64,000 nucleotides of DNA from Shewanella aestuarii (GTDB lineage Bacteria; Pseudomonadota; Gammaproteobacteria; Enterobacterales; Shewanellaceae), in the NCBI RefSeq assembly GCF_011765625.1, contig NZ_CP050313.1:306501-370500 (forward strand), written 5' to 3'. Positions 1 to 9,343 of the stretch are shown here, one piece after another (within the stretch, counting starts at the first letter, position 1; each line of letters begins with the position of its first letter). The position numbers were made by a program, and so were the translations under genes. Under the pieces are notes generated by a model. It did not search any database. It saw only the letters and a list, made by a program, of their open reading frames with translations, and was not told where the DNA came from.

Positions 1-17
1 TGATTGATACCTTTCAT
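1..17 (-). CDS. Probable start of type IV pilin gene pilA (truncated at window edge)
   Basis: On the minus strand bases 17 to 1 read ATG followed by codons for Lys-Gly-Ile-Asn and part of a sixth residue, and then leave the window. A GGAGAG-type ribosome-binding site lies about eight bases upstream (complement of roughly 23-30). I infer pilA because Met-Lys-Gly-Ile is a plausible leader start for a type IV prepilin and because pilABCD lies beside nadC and ampD in Vibrio, Pseudomonas and relatives. If right, the PilD prepilin peptidase needed by the MSHA pilins may be encoded just outside. Only six codons are visible, so the call rests mostly on context. Confidence 0.4.
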
Positions 18-121
18 TTTTTCTCTCTCCGTAAATGTGCGTGGGCTTATCAATCCTCGATGCTGCGCTGCAGTGGGCGAGTTAGCAGTGGTAACTGTGA
101 CATCGCATTGTACAGTGCAGT

Positions 122-136
122 GGCTCCATTGTTGCC
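122..136 (-). promoter_or_regulatory. Weak sigma-54-like promoter candidate for the putative pilA
   Basis: On the minus strand the sequence TGGCAACAATGGAGC has GG and GC separated by ten bases, the -24/-12 spacing of RpoN promoters, and matches TGGCA of the -24 element. The -12 element (GAGC against TTGC) is poor. Type IV pilin pilA genes are often RpoN-dependent. It would give a leader of about 95 bases before the start codon at 17. Confidence 0.22.
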
Positions 137-689
137 ACAGCCTTACGGGCACACATAAATTGTTATTTGCTGTTTTTAACCAATCCAAACGAAAAATTGG
201 TCAGTTAAGTTATCATTTTAGTTGAAGGTTAAAATTTGTACTGATTATTTTTATAAACAGGTTTAAAAAAAGGTTCAGTAAAATTTTACCTCAGCTTATT
301 CATGACATTTCGGCTGAGTTGTCACATTCTAGAGTATTTATTTCAGTAAACACAATTTTGTAACAAGTAAGGCGGCGTTACAAAATTTATGCTAGTGAGC
401 AAACTTCTAAGTTAATGTTACAGATTCTGACCGAAAGGTCACTCGCCTACTGTAAACGTTAGTATAAAGTTACCTAAAATGGAATACTTTTGTGGGCTGA
501 AATGAAAATAAATGTAGAAATTTTCAATACTTGGCTTTTTTGTATGGTTATAAAGGCGTATTTTTTTTGACAAGTAGACAGTTAGATTTATTTGTTGACT
601 ATTAAATGTTCTGTGTCATTTTTTTGGCATGAAAAGTGGGTGTTTGTGTTGTACATTTTTTTAACAATTGTTATGTGGGAGCATGGTTG

Positions 690-739
690 AGAGACGAGTT
701 GCGAACGAGTAAACCTGTCACTTAGTTCTTCTCGTCTCT
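690..739. repeat. 9-bp inverted repeat downstream of nadC
   Basis: AGAGACGAG at 690-698 is the exact reverse complement of CTCGTCTCT at 731-739, with 32 bases between. No T-run follows on the minus strand, so it is not a typical intrinsic terminator. It could be an RNA stem, a Rho-region structure or the end of a small repeat element. Confidence 0.5.
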
Positions 740-757
740 GGCTGTTAATCGCTTTTA

Positions 758-1657
<900 letters not shown>

Positions 1658-1809
1658 TCAGGCGTGAAGAACAAAATTTATGACTGTAGATTATCATAGA
1701 TGTATTTTTTGTTTTATAGCCCGTCAGGTTTTGTTTTATCGTTTAAGCCATTTTTGTTGTTTAACGCTAGGTAGATAGCTGTTACATTGGCTCACTTAAG
1801 ATGTTTATT

Positions 1810-1969
1810 TAACCTGAGCTGCGCATAACAACTTGCTTTCTAGAGCCTATTTTTACTGATAACTGCGTTAAATTTGTTCTAAGCAAAAATACCTCTCTAG
1901 AAATGTACTTGCAAGTAAAAATCTTATGAATCAGTATATTAGCTAATCTCTTATACGCAGCTCAGGTTA
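1810..1969. mobile_element. MITE-like palindromic element, about 160 bp
   Basis: The ends are inverted repeats of 19 bases with one mismatch (TAACCTGAGCTGCG then CATAA on the left, 1810-1828; its complement at 1951-1969). A second inverted pair lies inside (TTTCTAGAG/CTCTAGAAA with flanking ATTTTT/AAAAAT, about 1836-1853 and 1885-1903), so the whole element could fold into one long imperfect hairpin. If the element proper begins at ACCTGAGC, TATTTA occurs directly on both sides, resembling a 6-bp target duplication, although the region is AT-rich. It has no coding capacity. It sits in the nadC-ampD divergent gap, where the rest of the sequence shows nothing else clear. Confidence 0.6.
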
Positions 1970-2000
1970 TTTAGTTAAATTTTAGTATTTAGAAATTGTT

Positions 2001-2564
2001 ATGAAAACACCTTCTAGCTTTACACAAGGATGGCTGCCTCGAGCGCGGCGGTGTCCGTCAGCGCATTTTAATGCTCGGCCGAATAATGAAGTGAGTTTGC
2101 TGGTGATCCATAACATCAGTTTACCCGCGGGGTGTTTTGGTTTGCCACACATTGATGCGTTATTTCAAGGTCAGTTAGACATTAACGCTGATAGCAGTTT
2201 TGAGCCGTTAGCAGGCTTGCAGGTGTCTGCGCATTTTTTAATTCGTCGTGATGGTGAATTAGTCCAATATGTCAGTTGTTTAGACCGAGCTTGGCATGCT
2301 GGTGTGTCAGTGTTTGAAGGTCGCCAAGGTTGTAATGACTTCTCAGTTGGGATTGAATTGGAAGGTACTGATACCCATGCTTATACCGATGCGCAGTATC
2401 AAAATCTTATCGAGTTAACATTTGAGTTAATGGCGCAGTATCCTATGATTAACCCAACCCGAATCGTGGGGCATTGTGATATTGCACCCGGTCGTAAAAC
2501 GGATCCTGGGCAAAGTTTTGATTGGGCAAGATATAAACAAGCGTTAGTAAACAATACTATTTAA
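2001..2564 (+). CDS. ampD: 1,6-anhydro-N-acetylmuramyl-L-alanine amidase AmpD
   Basis: AmpD is a cytoplasmic zinc amidase that removes the peptide from 1,6-anhydro-MurNAc-peptides during cell-wall recycling. Its loss raises the muropeptide signal for AmpR-driven beta-lactamase where that system exists. The 187-residue protein starts with the family pattern GWLPRARRCPS, then LLVIHNISLP (zinc-binding His in VIHN), SAHFLIRRDGELVQYVS, a GIELEGTD strand, and the C-terminal zinc site VGHCDIAPGRKTDPG with second His, Asp and Lys. It is followed 28 bases later by ampE in the same direction, the usual ampDE operon. No good ribosome-binding site precedes the ATG, but the N-terminus aligns with the family. 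Confidence 0.96.
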   Translation: MKTPSSFTQGWLPRARRCPSAHFNARPNNEVSLLVIHNISLPAGCFGLPHIDALFQGQLDINADSSFEPLAGLQVSAHFLIRRDGELVQYVSCLDRAWHAGVSVFEGRQGCNDFSVGIELEGTDTHAYTDAQYQNLIELTFELMAQYPMINPTRIVGHCDIAPGRKTDPGQSFDWARYKQALVNNTI

Positions 2565-2592
2565 TCATACTCATCATTCATCGAGGTTTCAC

Positions 2593-3444
2593 ATGGCTTT
2601 ATTTTCGTTGTTGGTCGCCATTATGGTGGAGCGGTTAAAGTTGCTGCCGGTTAACTGGCAGTTTGATTACCTTATGCGAGGCTATCACAAACAGTTTTGG
2701 GATAAGTCGTCGTTGTCTACTGAGTTGGGTGTGGCGATTGCGGTGATTATTCCGTCAATTGTGATATTTGCCTTGGGTATGTTGGTTGATGGTATTTTAT
2801 TTGAACTACTCAGCTTAGGCTTGTGGGTGATTGTGGCCTTGGTGTGTTTTAGTCATCAAGATTTGCGTCTTACGTTTAAAAAGTATGTTCAAGCAGCTTG
2901 TCGAGGTGATGTGCAAGCCTGTTATCGTTATGCCGGTGAGTTAGATTGCAGTGAATGTATTGATGCGGTTGATGAGCAAGATTTAGGCGTAAAAGTAGGC
3001 CAAAGTGTGGCGTGGATTAACTATCGCTATTATGGCGCTGTGGCATTGTACTTAGTGTGCTTTGGCCCTGTTGGGGCAGTGCTTTATTGCAGCATTCGTT
3101 TTTACTACGATTTAAACATCAAGCAAGATTTATCCTTACCGTTAATTGATCATCTGCAAAAATTATTTGATTGGCTACCCAGTCGGGTGTTTAGTTTTGG
3201 TTATGTATTAAGTGGCCAGTTTTCACAAGGGCTACATGCATGGCGAAAGCGCGCGTTAGATTTTCATTGTCATGCAAAAACCGTGGTCACTGATACCGCA
3301 TTAGCTGCCGAATCATTACCAGAAGCAGGCGCTGCACCTGTTAGTGTGCAGCCCACATTGGCATTGTTGGCGTTAACTAAACGCAATTTTATTTTACTAG
3401 TGACCTTTGTATCGGTACTGACTATTTTTGGTGTTGTTAGTTAA
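2593..3444 (+). CDS. ampE: AmpE-like inner-membrane regulatory protein
   Basis: This 283-residue membrane protein is the usual second gene of ampDE. The N-terminus MALFSLLVAIMVERLKLLPVNWQ is characteristic. Hydrophobic segments are visible near residues 1-20, 48-85, 145-170 and at the C-terminus (about 258-282), consistent with AmpE/CobD-like topology. AmpE has been proposed as a sensor or transducer in the beta-lactamase induction pathway, but its biochemical role is not settled. The ATG follows a GAGG ribosome-binding site. After its stop comes a 237-base gap leading to pdhR, with a TCTGACCCCA motif at 3505-3514 and the PdhR operator. Confidence 0.9.
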   Translation: MALFSLLVAIMVERLKLLPVNWQFDYLMRGYHKQFWDKSSLSTELGVAIAVIIPSIVIFALGMLVDGILFELLSLGLWVIVALVCFSHQDLRLTFKKYVQAACRGDVQACYRYAGELDCSECIDAVDEQDLGVKVGQSVAWINYRYYGAVALYLVCFGPVGAVLYCSIRFYYDLNIKQDLSLPLIDHLQKLFDWLPSRVFSFGYVLSGQFSQGLHAWRKRALDFHCHAKTVVTDTALAAESLPEAGAAPVSVQPTLALLALTKRNFILLVTFVSVLTIFGVVS

Positions 3445-3504
3445 GCTGGGTTTTTACCTTTAGTTAGTAAAAAATTAAAACAAAAAGTGGTTTTTGTTAA
3501 ATGG

Positions 3505-3514
3505 TCTGACCCCA
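3505..3514 (+). repeat. TCTGACCCCA motif (copy 1 of 2 in the window)
   Basis: The same ten bases occur at 24444-24453, also intergenic and just upstream of a gene. From memory, similar GGGGTCAGA tails are scattered in gammaproteobacterial genomes near transposase remnants. Two ten-base matches in 64 kb is only weak evidence of a repeat family. Confidence 0.25.
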
Positions 3515-3631
3515 TTCCTGTGGTTATAGTTTATGATTGTTTTCTGAGCGTTTTAAACTGTTAAATAGTCGACAATATCCTTATAAGCTAGACATGGGTC
3601 ACACGATTTGTTAAAGTGCGCTCTCTCACGC

Positions 3632-3650
3632 CAATTGGTAAGACCAATTG
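3632..3650. promoter_or_regulatory. PdhR operator upstream of pdhR
   Basis: A perfect 8+3+8 palindrome, CAATTGGT-AAG-ACCAATTG, lies 31 bases before the pdhR start. It contains the known PdhR consensus ATTGGTnnnACCAAT. In E. coli PdhR binds such a site downstream of its own transcription start and represses pdhR-aceEF-lpd until pyruvate releases it. The position here suggests the same autorepression. I saw no second site before aceE or lpdA. Confidence 0.88.
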
Positions 3651-3681
3651 ACAATAAGTGTTTTATGGAGCAGAGCGCTAA

Positions 3682-4434
3682 ATGGCTTATAGTAAAATCA
3701 CCCAGCCAAAAATTTCTGATGTGATCATGGAGCAGCTTGAGCGCATGATCCTTGAAGGCAGTTTACAGCCTGGGCAGAAATTACCTCCTGAACGTGAATT
3801 AGCGGTTCAGTTTGAAGTGTCACGTCCTTCACTGCGCGAAGCCATTCAAAAGCTTGAAGCAAAAGGTTTACTGATGCGCCGTCAGGGCGGTGGTACCTAT
3901 GTTAAAGAGCAACTCTGGCAAAGCCTTGCCGATCCTATTGTTGAATTAATGCACAATGACTCTGAAAGCCAATATGACTTGTTAGAGTTCCGTCATGCCA
4001 CAGAGGGCATGATGGCTTATTTTGCTGCGCTTCGGGGAACCGATGCTGACATGCAAAATATTAAAAATAGCATTAATGAAGTTGAAGCCGCAGAAAGCAT
4101 TGAGGCTCAGGCTGATGCCATTGTGCGCTTTTATCGCGCAGTGGCGGAAGCGTCTCATAATGTGGCTATACTGCATTTAGTTTTAAGTTTGACCCCTGTG
4201 CTACATAAAAATGTCGCACAAAATTTGGAGCTTCTAAGCCGACGCGAAGAAGCTTCCACAATGGCAAACGATCATCGCCGAGATTTACTGGCTGCGATTG
4301 TTCGCCGGGACCCCGACGCTGCACGTGAAGCTTCGAATGAGCATTTGAGCTATATCGAAGAAGTCATGTTGTCGGTTAGGGAAGAAGACAGCCGGTTGCA
4401 GCGTAGCTTGCGCCGTTTAAAGAGCGGCGCATAG
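3682..4434 (+). CDS. pdhR: GntR-family pyruvate dehydrogenase repressor PdhR
   Basis: PdhR is a pyruvate-responsive repressor of the pyruvate dehydrogenase operon. The 250-residue protein has a GntR winged helix at about residues 8-75 (PPERELAVQFEVSRPSLREAIQKLEAKGLL, ending in GGGTYV) and an all-helical FCD effector domain (about 90-235) containing EFRHATEGM and the metal-binding-type histidines NDHRRDLL and ASNEHL. It is the first gene of the pdhR-aceE-aceF cluster and a perfect PdhR operator lies just upstream. The ATG at 3682 has a GGAG ribosome-binding site at 3667-3670. Family and regulon assignment are both strong. Confidence 0.95.
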   Translation: MAYSKITQPKISDVIMEQLERMILEGSLQPGQKLPPERELAVQFEVSRPSLREAIQKLEAKGLLMRRQGGGTYVKEQLWQSLADPIVELMHNDSESQYDLLEFRHATEGMMAYFAALRGTDADMQNIKNSINEVEAAESIEAQADAIVRFYRAVAEASHNVAILHLVLSLTPVLHKNVAQNLELLSRREEASTMANDHRRDLLAAIVRRDPDAAREASNEHLSYIEEVMLSVREEDSRLQRSLRRLKSGA

Positions 4435-4526
4435 TCCTCAGTTAAGAATTACTGAGCTATGCAGGTGTTGTGTCAACAAGCAGCATTAGCCGAAATATAA
4501 CCCTCGTATATAGGAAGGACAGCGAA

Positions 4527-7193
4527 ATGTCTGAAGATATGCTAAACGATTTAGACCCATCAGAAACCCAAGAATGGGTTGATGCCCTACAAGCTGTATT
4601 AGAGCAAGAAGGGCCTGAACGTGCACATTATTTATTAGAAAAATTGATCGATAAAGCGCGTCGTAATGGTACTCACTTACCTTATACCGCCACCACAGCG
4701 TACTTAAATACCATTCCTGCTGGTCAAGAGCCACGCATGCCTGGCAACCAAGAGATGGAACATCGCATTCGCGCTATCATCCGTTGGAATGCTTTAGCAA
4801 TGGTATTACGTGGATCTAAGAAAGACTTAGAGCTTGGTGGTCATATCTCAAGTTTCGCTTCTAGTGCAACTATTTACGATGTGTGCTTTAACCACTTTTT
4901 CCGTGCGCCAAACGAAAAAGACGGTGGTGATTTAGTTTACTTCCAAGGTCATATCGCGCCTGGTATTTACTCTCGTTCATTCTTAGAAGGCCGTATCACT
5001 GAAGAGCAGATGAACAACTTCCGTCAAGAAGTCGATGGCAAAGGTTTATCTTCATACCCACATCCTAAGTTAATGCCAACATACTGGCAGTTCCCTACGG
5101 TTTCTATGGGTCTTGGTCCTATCCAAGCCATTTACCAAGCACGTTATTTAAAGTACTTAACTGACCGTGGCTTGAAAGATTGTTCAGAGCAAACTGTTTA
5201 CTGTTTCTTAGGTGACGGTGAGTGTGATGAGCCAGAAGCATTAGGTGCAATTGGTTTAGCTGCTCGTGAAGAATTAGATAACTTAGTGTTTATCATTAAC
5301 TGTAACTTACAACGTCTTGATGGCCCTGTTCGTGGTAACGGTAAGATCATTCAAGAGTTAGAAGGTGAGTTCCGCGGCGCAGGCTGGGAAGTAGTTAAAG
5401 TGATTTGGGGCCGTTACTGGGACCCATTATTAGCGCGCGACACTAGCGGTAAGTTATTACAGTTAATGGAAGAAACCGTAGACGGTGAATACCAAAACTG
5501 TAAAGCCAAAGGCGGCGCATACACCCGTGAGCATTTCTTTGGTAAGTACCCAGAAACAGCAGCGATGGTGGCTAACATGTCAGATGATGACATTTGGCGC
5601 TTAAACCGTGGTGGTCATGACCCAGTTAAAATTTATGCTGCATTAGATCATGCTAAGAAAACTAAAGGACGTCCTACGGTTATTTTAGCTAAAACCGTAA
5701 AAGGTTATGGTTTAGGTGATGCGGGCGAAGGTAAAAACATTGCTCATAACGTGAAAAAAATGGATACCGATGCTATCCGTTACTTCCGTGACCGTTTCAA
5801 TATCCCGATCCCTGATGACAAGTTAGAAGAGATCCCTTTCTATCACCCAGGCCCAGATTCGGAAGAAGTGAAGTACCTAAAAGAGCGCCGTGAAGCGTTA
5901 AAAGGTTTCTTACCGCAACGCCGCGAGAAGTTTACTGAAGAACTTGAAGTTCCTTCATTAAAGATTTTTGATGCCGTATTAAAAGGCTCAAATGGCCGTG
6001 AAATCTCATCAACAATGGCTTTTGTGCGTGTATTAACCGCACTACTAAAAGACAAGAAAATTGGTAAGCGTATTGTGCCAATTATTCCTGATGAAGCGCG
6101 TACATTTGGTATGGAAGGTTTATTCCGTCAAGTGGGTATTTATGCTCATGAAGGCCAAAAATACGTACCGCAAGATTCTGATCAAGTTGCTTATTACCGC
6201 GAAGATAAAAGTGGTCAGGTGTTACAAGAAGGCATTAACGAGCTAGGTGCAATGTCATCTTGGGTATCTGCGGCAACCAGTTATTCAGTGAACGATTTGC
6301 CTACGATTCCATTTTATATCTACTACTCAATGTTTGGTTTCCAACGTATTGGTGACATGGCTTGGGCTGCAGGTGATATGCGTGCGCGTGGTTTCTTGGT
6401 TGGTGGTACATCTGGCCGTACAACATTGAACGGCGAAGGTTTACAGCACCAAGACGGTCACAGCCATATTCTGGCTAACACTGTACCTAACTGTGTGTCA
6501 TATGACCCTACTTATGGTTATGAAATTGCAGTGATTGTACAAGACGGTATCCGTCGTATGTACGGTGAAAATCAAGAAGATGTGTTCTACTACTTAACCA
6601 CAATGAACGAAAACTACGTTCAACCTGAAATGCCAGAAGGCGCTGAAGAAGGTATTGTTAAAGGTATCTACAAGCTTGAAAGCGTAGCGGGTAGCGGTAA
6701 AGGTAAGGTTCAGCTAATGGGCTGTGGCACTATTCTTGAAGAAGTCCGTAAAGCGGCGCAAGCCCTTGCGAAAGATTTCGATGTGAGTGCAGATATATTC
6801 AGCGTTACTAGCTTTAACGAGCTAACGCGTGATGGCCAAGCGGTTGAGCGTTATAACATGCTTCACCCAACAGCTAAGCCGCAACAAGCTTATATCAGCC
6901 AAGTATTAGCTGCTGATATCCCTGCTATTGCAGCAACTGACTACATGAAAGTGTATGCAGAGCAATTACGCGCTTATGTACCAACAGATTACAAAGTGTT
7001 AGGTACAGACGGTTTTGGTCGCAGTGACAGCCGTGCAAACCTACGTCATCACTTTGAAGTTGATGCTAAGTTTATTGTGATTGCGGCATTGAAATCATTA
7101 GTTGAGCGTAACGAAATGCCTGTCGACGTGCTAAGTAAAGCTATCGCTGAATACGGCATCGACGTTGACAAGATCAACCCACAGTACGCGTAA
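4527..7193 (+). CDS. aceE: Pyruvate dehydrogenase E1 component (homodimeric type)
   Basis: AceE is the thiamine-diphosphate enzyme that decarboxylates pyruvate and passes the acetyl group to the lipoyl arms of AceF in the pyruvate dehydrogenase complex. I place the start at the ATG at 4527: AGGAAGGA at 4512-4519 is an excellent ribosome-binding site, and MSEDMLNDLDPSETQEW aligns with E. coli AceE. An open frame extends to 4470 but that part has no family similarity. The resulting 888 residues match the family (E. coli 887). The thiamine-diphosphate motif is visible as GDGECDEPEALGAIG through NCNLQRLDGPV, and the transketolase-like middle and C-terminal domains are complete. aceF follows after 12 bases. 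Confidence 0.97.
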   Translation: MSEDMLNDLDPSETQEWVDALQAVLEQEGPERAHYLLEKLIDKARRNGTHLPYTATTAYLNTIPAGQEPRMPGNQEMEHRIRAIIRWNALAMVLRGSKKDLELGGHISSFASSATIYDVCFNHFFRAPNEKDGGDLVYFQGHIAPGIYSRSFLEGRITEEQMNNFRQEVDGKGLSSYPHPKLMPTYWQFPTVSMGLGPIQAIYQARYLKYLTDRGLKDCSEQTVYCFLGDGECDEPEALGAIGLAAREELDNLVFIINCNLQRLDGPVRGNGKIIQELEGEFRGAGWEVVKVIWGRYWDPLLARDTSGKLLQLMEETVDGEYQNCKAKGGAYTREHFFGKYPETAAMVANMSDDDIWRLNRGGHDPVKIYAALDHAKKTKGRPTVILAKTVKGYGLGDAGEGKNIAHNVKKMDTDAIRYFRDRFNIPIPDDKLEEIPFYHPGPDSEEVKYLKERREALKGFLPQRREKFTEELEVPSLKIFDAVLKGSNGREISSTMAFVRVLTALLKDKKIGKRIVPIIPDEARTFGMEGLFRQVGIYAHEGQKYVPQDSDQVAYYREDKSGQVLQEGINELGAMSSWVSAATSYSVNDLPTIPFYIYYSMFGFQRIGDMAWAAGDMRARGFLVGGTSGRTTLNGEGLQHQDGHSHILANTVPNCVSYDPTYGYEIAVIVQDGIRRMYGENQEDVFYYLTTMNENYVQPEMPEGAEEGIVKGIYKLESVAGSGKGKVQLMGCGTILEEVRKAAQALAKDFDVSADIFSVTSFNELTRDGQAVERYNMLHPTAKPQQAYISQVLAADIPAIAATDYMKVYAEQLRAYVPTDYKVLGTDGFGRSDSRANLRHHFEVDAKFIVIAALKSLVERNEMPVDVLSKAIAEYGIDVDKINPQYA

Positions 7194-7205
7194 GAGGAAT
7201 TCAGA

Positions 7206-9170
7206 ATGGCTGATTTAAAAGAAGTTTTGGTTCCTAATATCGATACTGATGCTGTACAAGTTATTGAAATTTGTGCAGCTGTAGGTGATGAGCTTGAAAA
7301 AGAAGCATCAATCATTACCGTTGAAAGCGATAAAGCGACCATGGATATTCCAGCACCTTTTGCTGGTACCTTAGTTGAGCTAAAAGTAGCTGTAGGTGAT
7401 ACGGTTTCTGAAGGCACATTGATTGCAATGATGTCGGCTGCCGACGCGGCTTCTGCACCAGTTGAAAAAGCTGAGCCTGTGGCTGCTCAAGCCGCTGCGC
7501 CTGCACCTGTCGCACCAGTAGCGGCCCCTGCGGTTGCTGCAGCGCCAGCAGGCGTTCAAGTGATTGAAGTGAAAGTGCCTGATATTGGTGGCGATACAGA
7601 CGTCCCAATTATTGAAGTGCTAGTAGCTGTGGGTGAAACCATCGAAGCAGAAGCGGGCTTAATTACCCTTGAAACTGACAAGGCCACCATGGATGTACCT
7701 GCACCTGTAGGCGGTGTGGTTAAATCAATCAGCGTTAAAGTGGGAGACACGGTTTCTGAAGGTAGCTTAGTACTGATGTTAGAAGTAGCAGGTTCTGCAC
7801 CAGCAGCATCTGTAGAGTCAGCGCCAGTAGCTCAAGCGCCTCAGGCAGCAGCACCAGCAGCATCGCAAGTGATTGAAGTGAAAGTGCCTGATATTGGCGG
7901 TGACACTGATGTGCCGATTATTGAAGTGCTTGTCGCCGTGGGTGAAACCATTGAAGCTGAAGCGGGTTTAATTACCCTTGAAACTGACAAGGCAACAATG
8001 GATGTCCCTGCGCCAAAAGGCGGTGTGGTCAAGTCAATAAACGTAAAAGTTGGTGACACGGTTTCTGAAGGCTCACTTGTATTATTGCTCGAAGTCGCTG
8101 GTGAAGCGCCAGCGGTTGCTGAGCCTGTTGCACCCACGCCTGAGCCAGCCCAACAAGCAGCCCCAGCACCTATGGCCGCAAGTCGTCCATCAACTCCACC
8201 TGTGCCGCATCATCCAAGTGCTGCGGTTACGGCTTCTGGTGGTGTTGTGCATGCTTCACCGGCAGTTCGTCGTTTAGCGCGTGAGTTTGGTGCTGATTTA
8301 ACCTTGGTTAAGGGGACAGGCCGTAAAGGTCGTATTCTTAAAGAAGACGTACAAGCATTTATCAAATATGAGTTATCACGTCCTAAAGCGACAGCTGCAA
8401 CAGCTGTTGCAGGTGGTGCTGGTGGCTTAAATGTGATTGCTGCACCTAAAGTTGACTTTAGTAAGTTTGGTGAGGTGGAAGAAGTTCCATTAAGCCGTAT
8501 TCAGAAGATTTCTGGTCCTAACTTACATCGCAACTGGGTCACTATTCCTCACGTTACTCAATTTGATGAAGCTGACATTACTGAATTAGAAGCTTTCCGT
8601 AAGCAGCAAAATGATATTGCGGCCAAAAAGAAAGCCGATTACAAGATCACGCCGCTGGTATTTATGATGAAAGCGGTGGCTAAAACATTGGCTGAGTTCC
8701 CTGTGTTTAACTCTAGTCTCAGTGAAGATGGCGAGTCATTAATTCAGAAGAAATATTTCCATATTGGTGTGGCGGTTGATACGCCAAATGGTTTGATGGT
8801 GCCAGTGGTGCGCGATGTTGACCAAAAAGGCATTGTTGAGCTGTCACGCGAATTAACGGATATTTCAATTCGTGCCCGTGATGGCAAATTGAAAGCCGCT
8901 GATATGCAAGGTAGCTGTTTTACGATTTCAAGTTTAGGTGGCATTGGTGGTACGGCATTTACACCAATTGTTAACTATCCTGATGTGGCCATTTTAGGCG
9001 TGTCAAAGTCTGAAATTAAGCCTAAGTGGAATGGTAAAGAGTTTGAGCCTAAGTTGATGTTACCATTGTCATTATCTTATGACCATCGTGTCATTGATGG
9101 GGCGATGGCCGCGCGCTTTAGCGTCACTTTGTCAGGTATCTTATCTGACATTCGTACCTTGATATTGTAA
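7206..9170 (+). CDS. aceF: Dihydrolipoyllysine acetyltransferase, pyruvate dehydrogenase E2, three lipoyl domains
   Basis: AceF forms the core of the pyruvate dehydrogenase complex and transfers acetyl groups to CoA. In 654 residues it has three lipoyl domains with the modified Lys in DKATMD at about residues 43, 159 and 262, joined by Ala/Pro/Val-rich swinging linkers. Next come a peripheral-subunit-binding domain (about 351-390, [13 protein letters not shown]) and the catalytic domain with the active-site HRVIDG (His627, Asp631). Domains 2 and 3 are almost identical in protein and very similar in DNA, a recent or gene-converted duplication. It starts 12 bases after aceE with AGAGGA as ribosome-binding site. 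A terminator at 9179 separates it from lpdA. Confidence 0.97.
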   Translation: MADLKEVLVPNIDTDAVQVIEICAAVGDELEKEASIITVESDKATMDIPAPFAGTLVELKVAVGDTVSEGTLIAMMSAADAASAPVEKAEPVAAQAAAPAPVAPVAAPAVAAAPAGVQVIEVKVPDIGGDTDVPIIEVLVAVGETIEAEAGLITLETDKATMDVPAPVGGVVKSISVKVGDTVSEGSLVLMLEVAGSAPAASVESAPVAQAPQAAAPAASQVIEVKVPDIGGDTDVPIIEVLVAVGETIEAEAGLITLETDKATMDVPAPKGGVVKSINVKVGDTVSEGSLVLLLEVAGEAPAVAEPVAPTPEPAQQAAPAPMAASRPSTPPVPHHPSAAVTASGGVVHASPAVRRLAREFGADLTLVKGTGRKGRILKEDVQAFIKYELSRPKATAATAVAGGAGGLNVIAAPKVDFSKFGEVEEVPLSRIQKISGPNLHRNWVTIPHVTQFDEADITELEAFRKQQNDIAAKKKADYKITPLVFMMKAVAKTLAEFPVFNSSLSEDGESLIQKKYFHIGVAVDTPNGLMVPVVRDVDQKGIVELSRELTDISIRARDGKLKAADMQGSCFTISSLGGIGGTAFTPIVNYPDVAILGVSKSEIKPKWNGKEFEPKLMLPLSLSYDHRVIDGAMAARFSVTLSGILSDIRTLIL

Positions 9171-9178
9171 ACAAATCT

Positions 9179-9206
9179 GGCCGCTCTTTTAGAGTGGCCT
9201 TTTTTA
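9179..9206 (+). terminator. Intrinsic terminator after aceF
   Basis: GGCCGCTCT and AGAGTGGCC form a nine-pair stem (one G-T wobble) with a TTTA loop, followed by a run of Ts. It would end or attenuate the pdhR-aceE-aceF transcript, so lpdA probably also has its own promoter. Confidence 0.85.
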
Positions 9207-9228
9207 TGTCTTTGATTATCGCCATTGT

Positions 9229-9242
9229 TTGATTGTGATCAA
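9229..9242. promoter_or_regulatory. FNR/EtrA-type binding site upstream of lpdA
   Basis: TTGAT-TGTG-ATCAA matches the FNR consensus TTGATnnnnATCAA exactly. It lies 101 bases before the chosen lpdA start, in the gap after the aceF terminator. In Shewanella the FNR homologue is EtrA. The partial TGTGA half-site inside it could also attract CRP. Oxygen-linked control of a separate lpdA promoter is an inference; E. coli lpd is known to respond to ArcA and FNR. Confidence 0.65.
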
Positions 9243-9343
9243 CATCAAACAAAGGGTAAAATGCAGTCAGCTAACATCATCTGGCCACATTGATTGTTGG
9301 AAAGGATTTCACCGCCAACACTTGCAAAAGAATAGAGGAAAAC

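Larger units (their letters stand above)
18..757. other. Long non-coding stretch between nadC and the putative pilA
   Basis: About 740 bases without a convincing gene. The part from 230 to 660 is strongly AT-rich. An open frame on the plus strand at 4-225 has no ribosome-binding site and a composition rich in Cys, Val and His, so I do not believe it. The stretch probably holds the upstream control region of the putative pilA on the minus strand and the 3' end of the nadC transcript. An inverted repeat (690-739) and a weak sigma-54-like match (122-136) are listed separately. Confidence 0.6.

Noticed and set aside
4-225. Plus-strand open frame of 73 codons at the left edge
   Set aside because: No ribosome-binding site, odd composition, and it overlaps the putative pilA start and control region on the other strand.
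7556-8137. Open frames antisense to the lipoyl domains of aceF
   Set aside because: They mirror the repeated Ala/Val-rich coding sequence on the other strand; no start signals.
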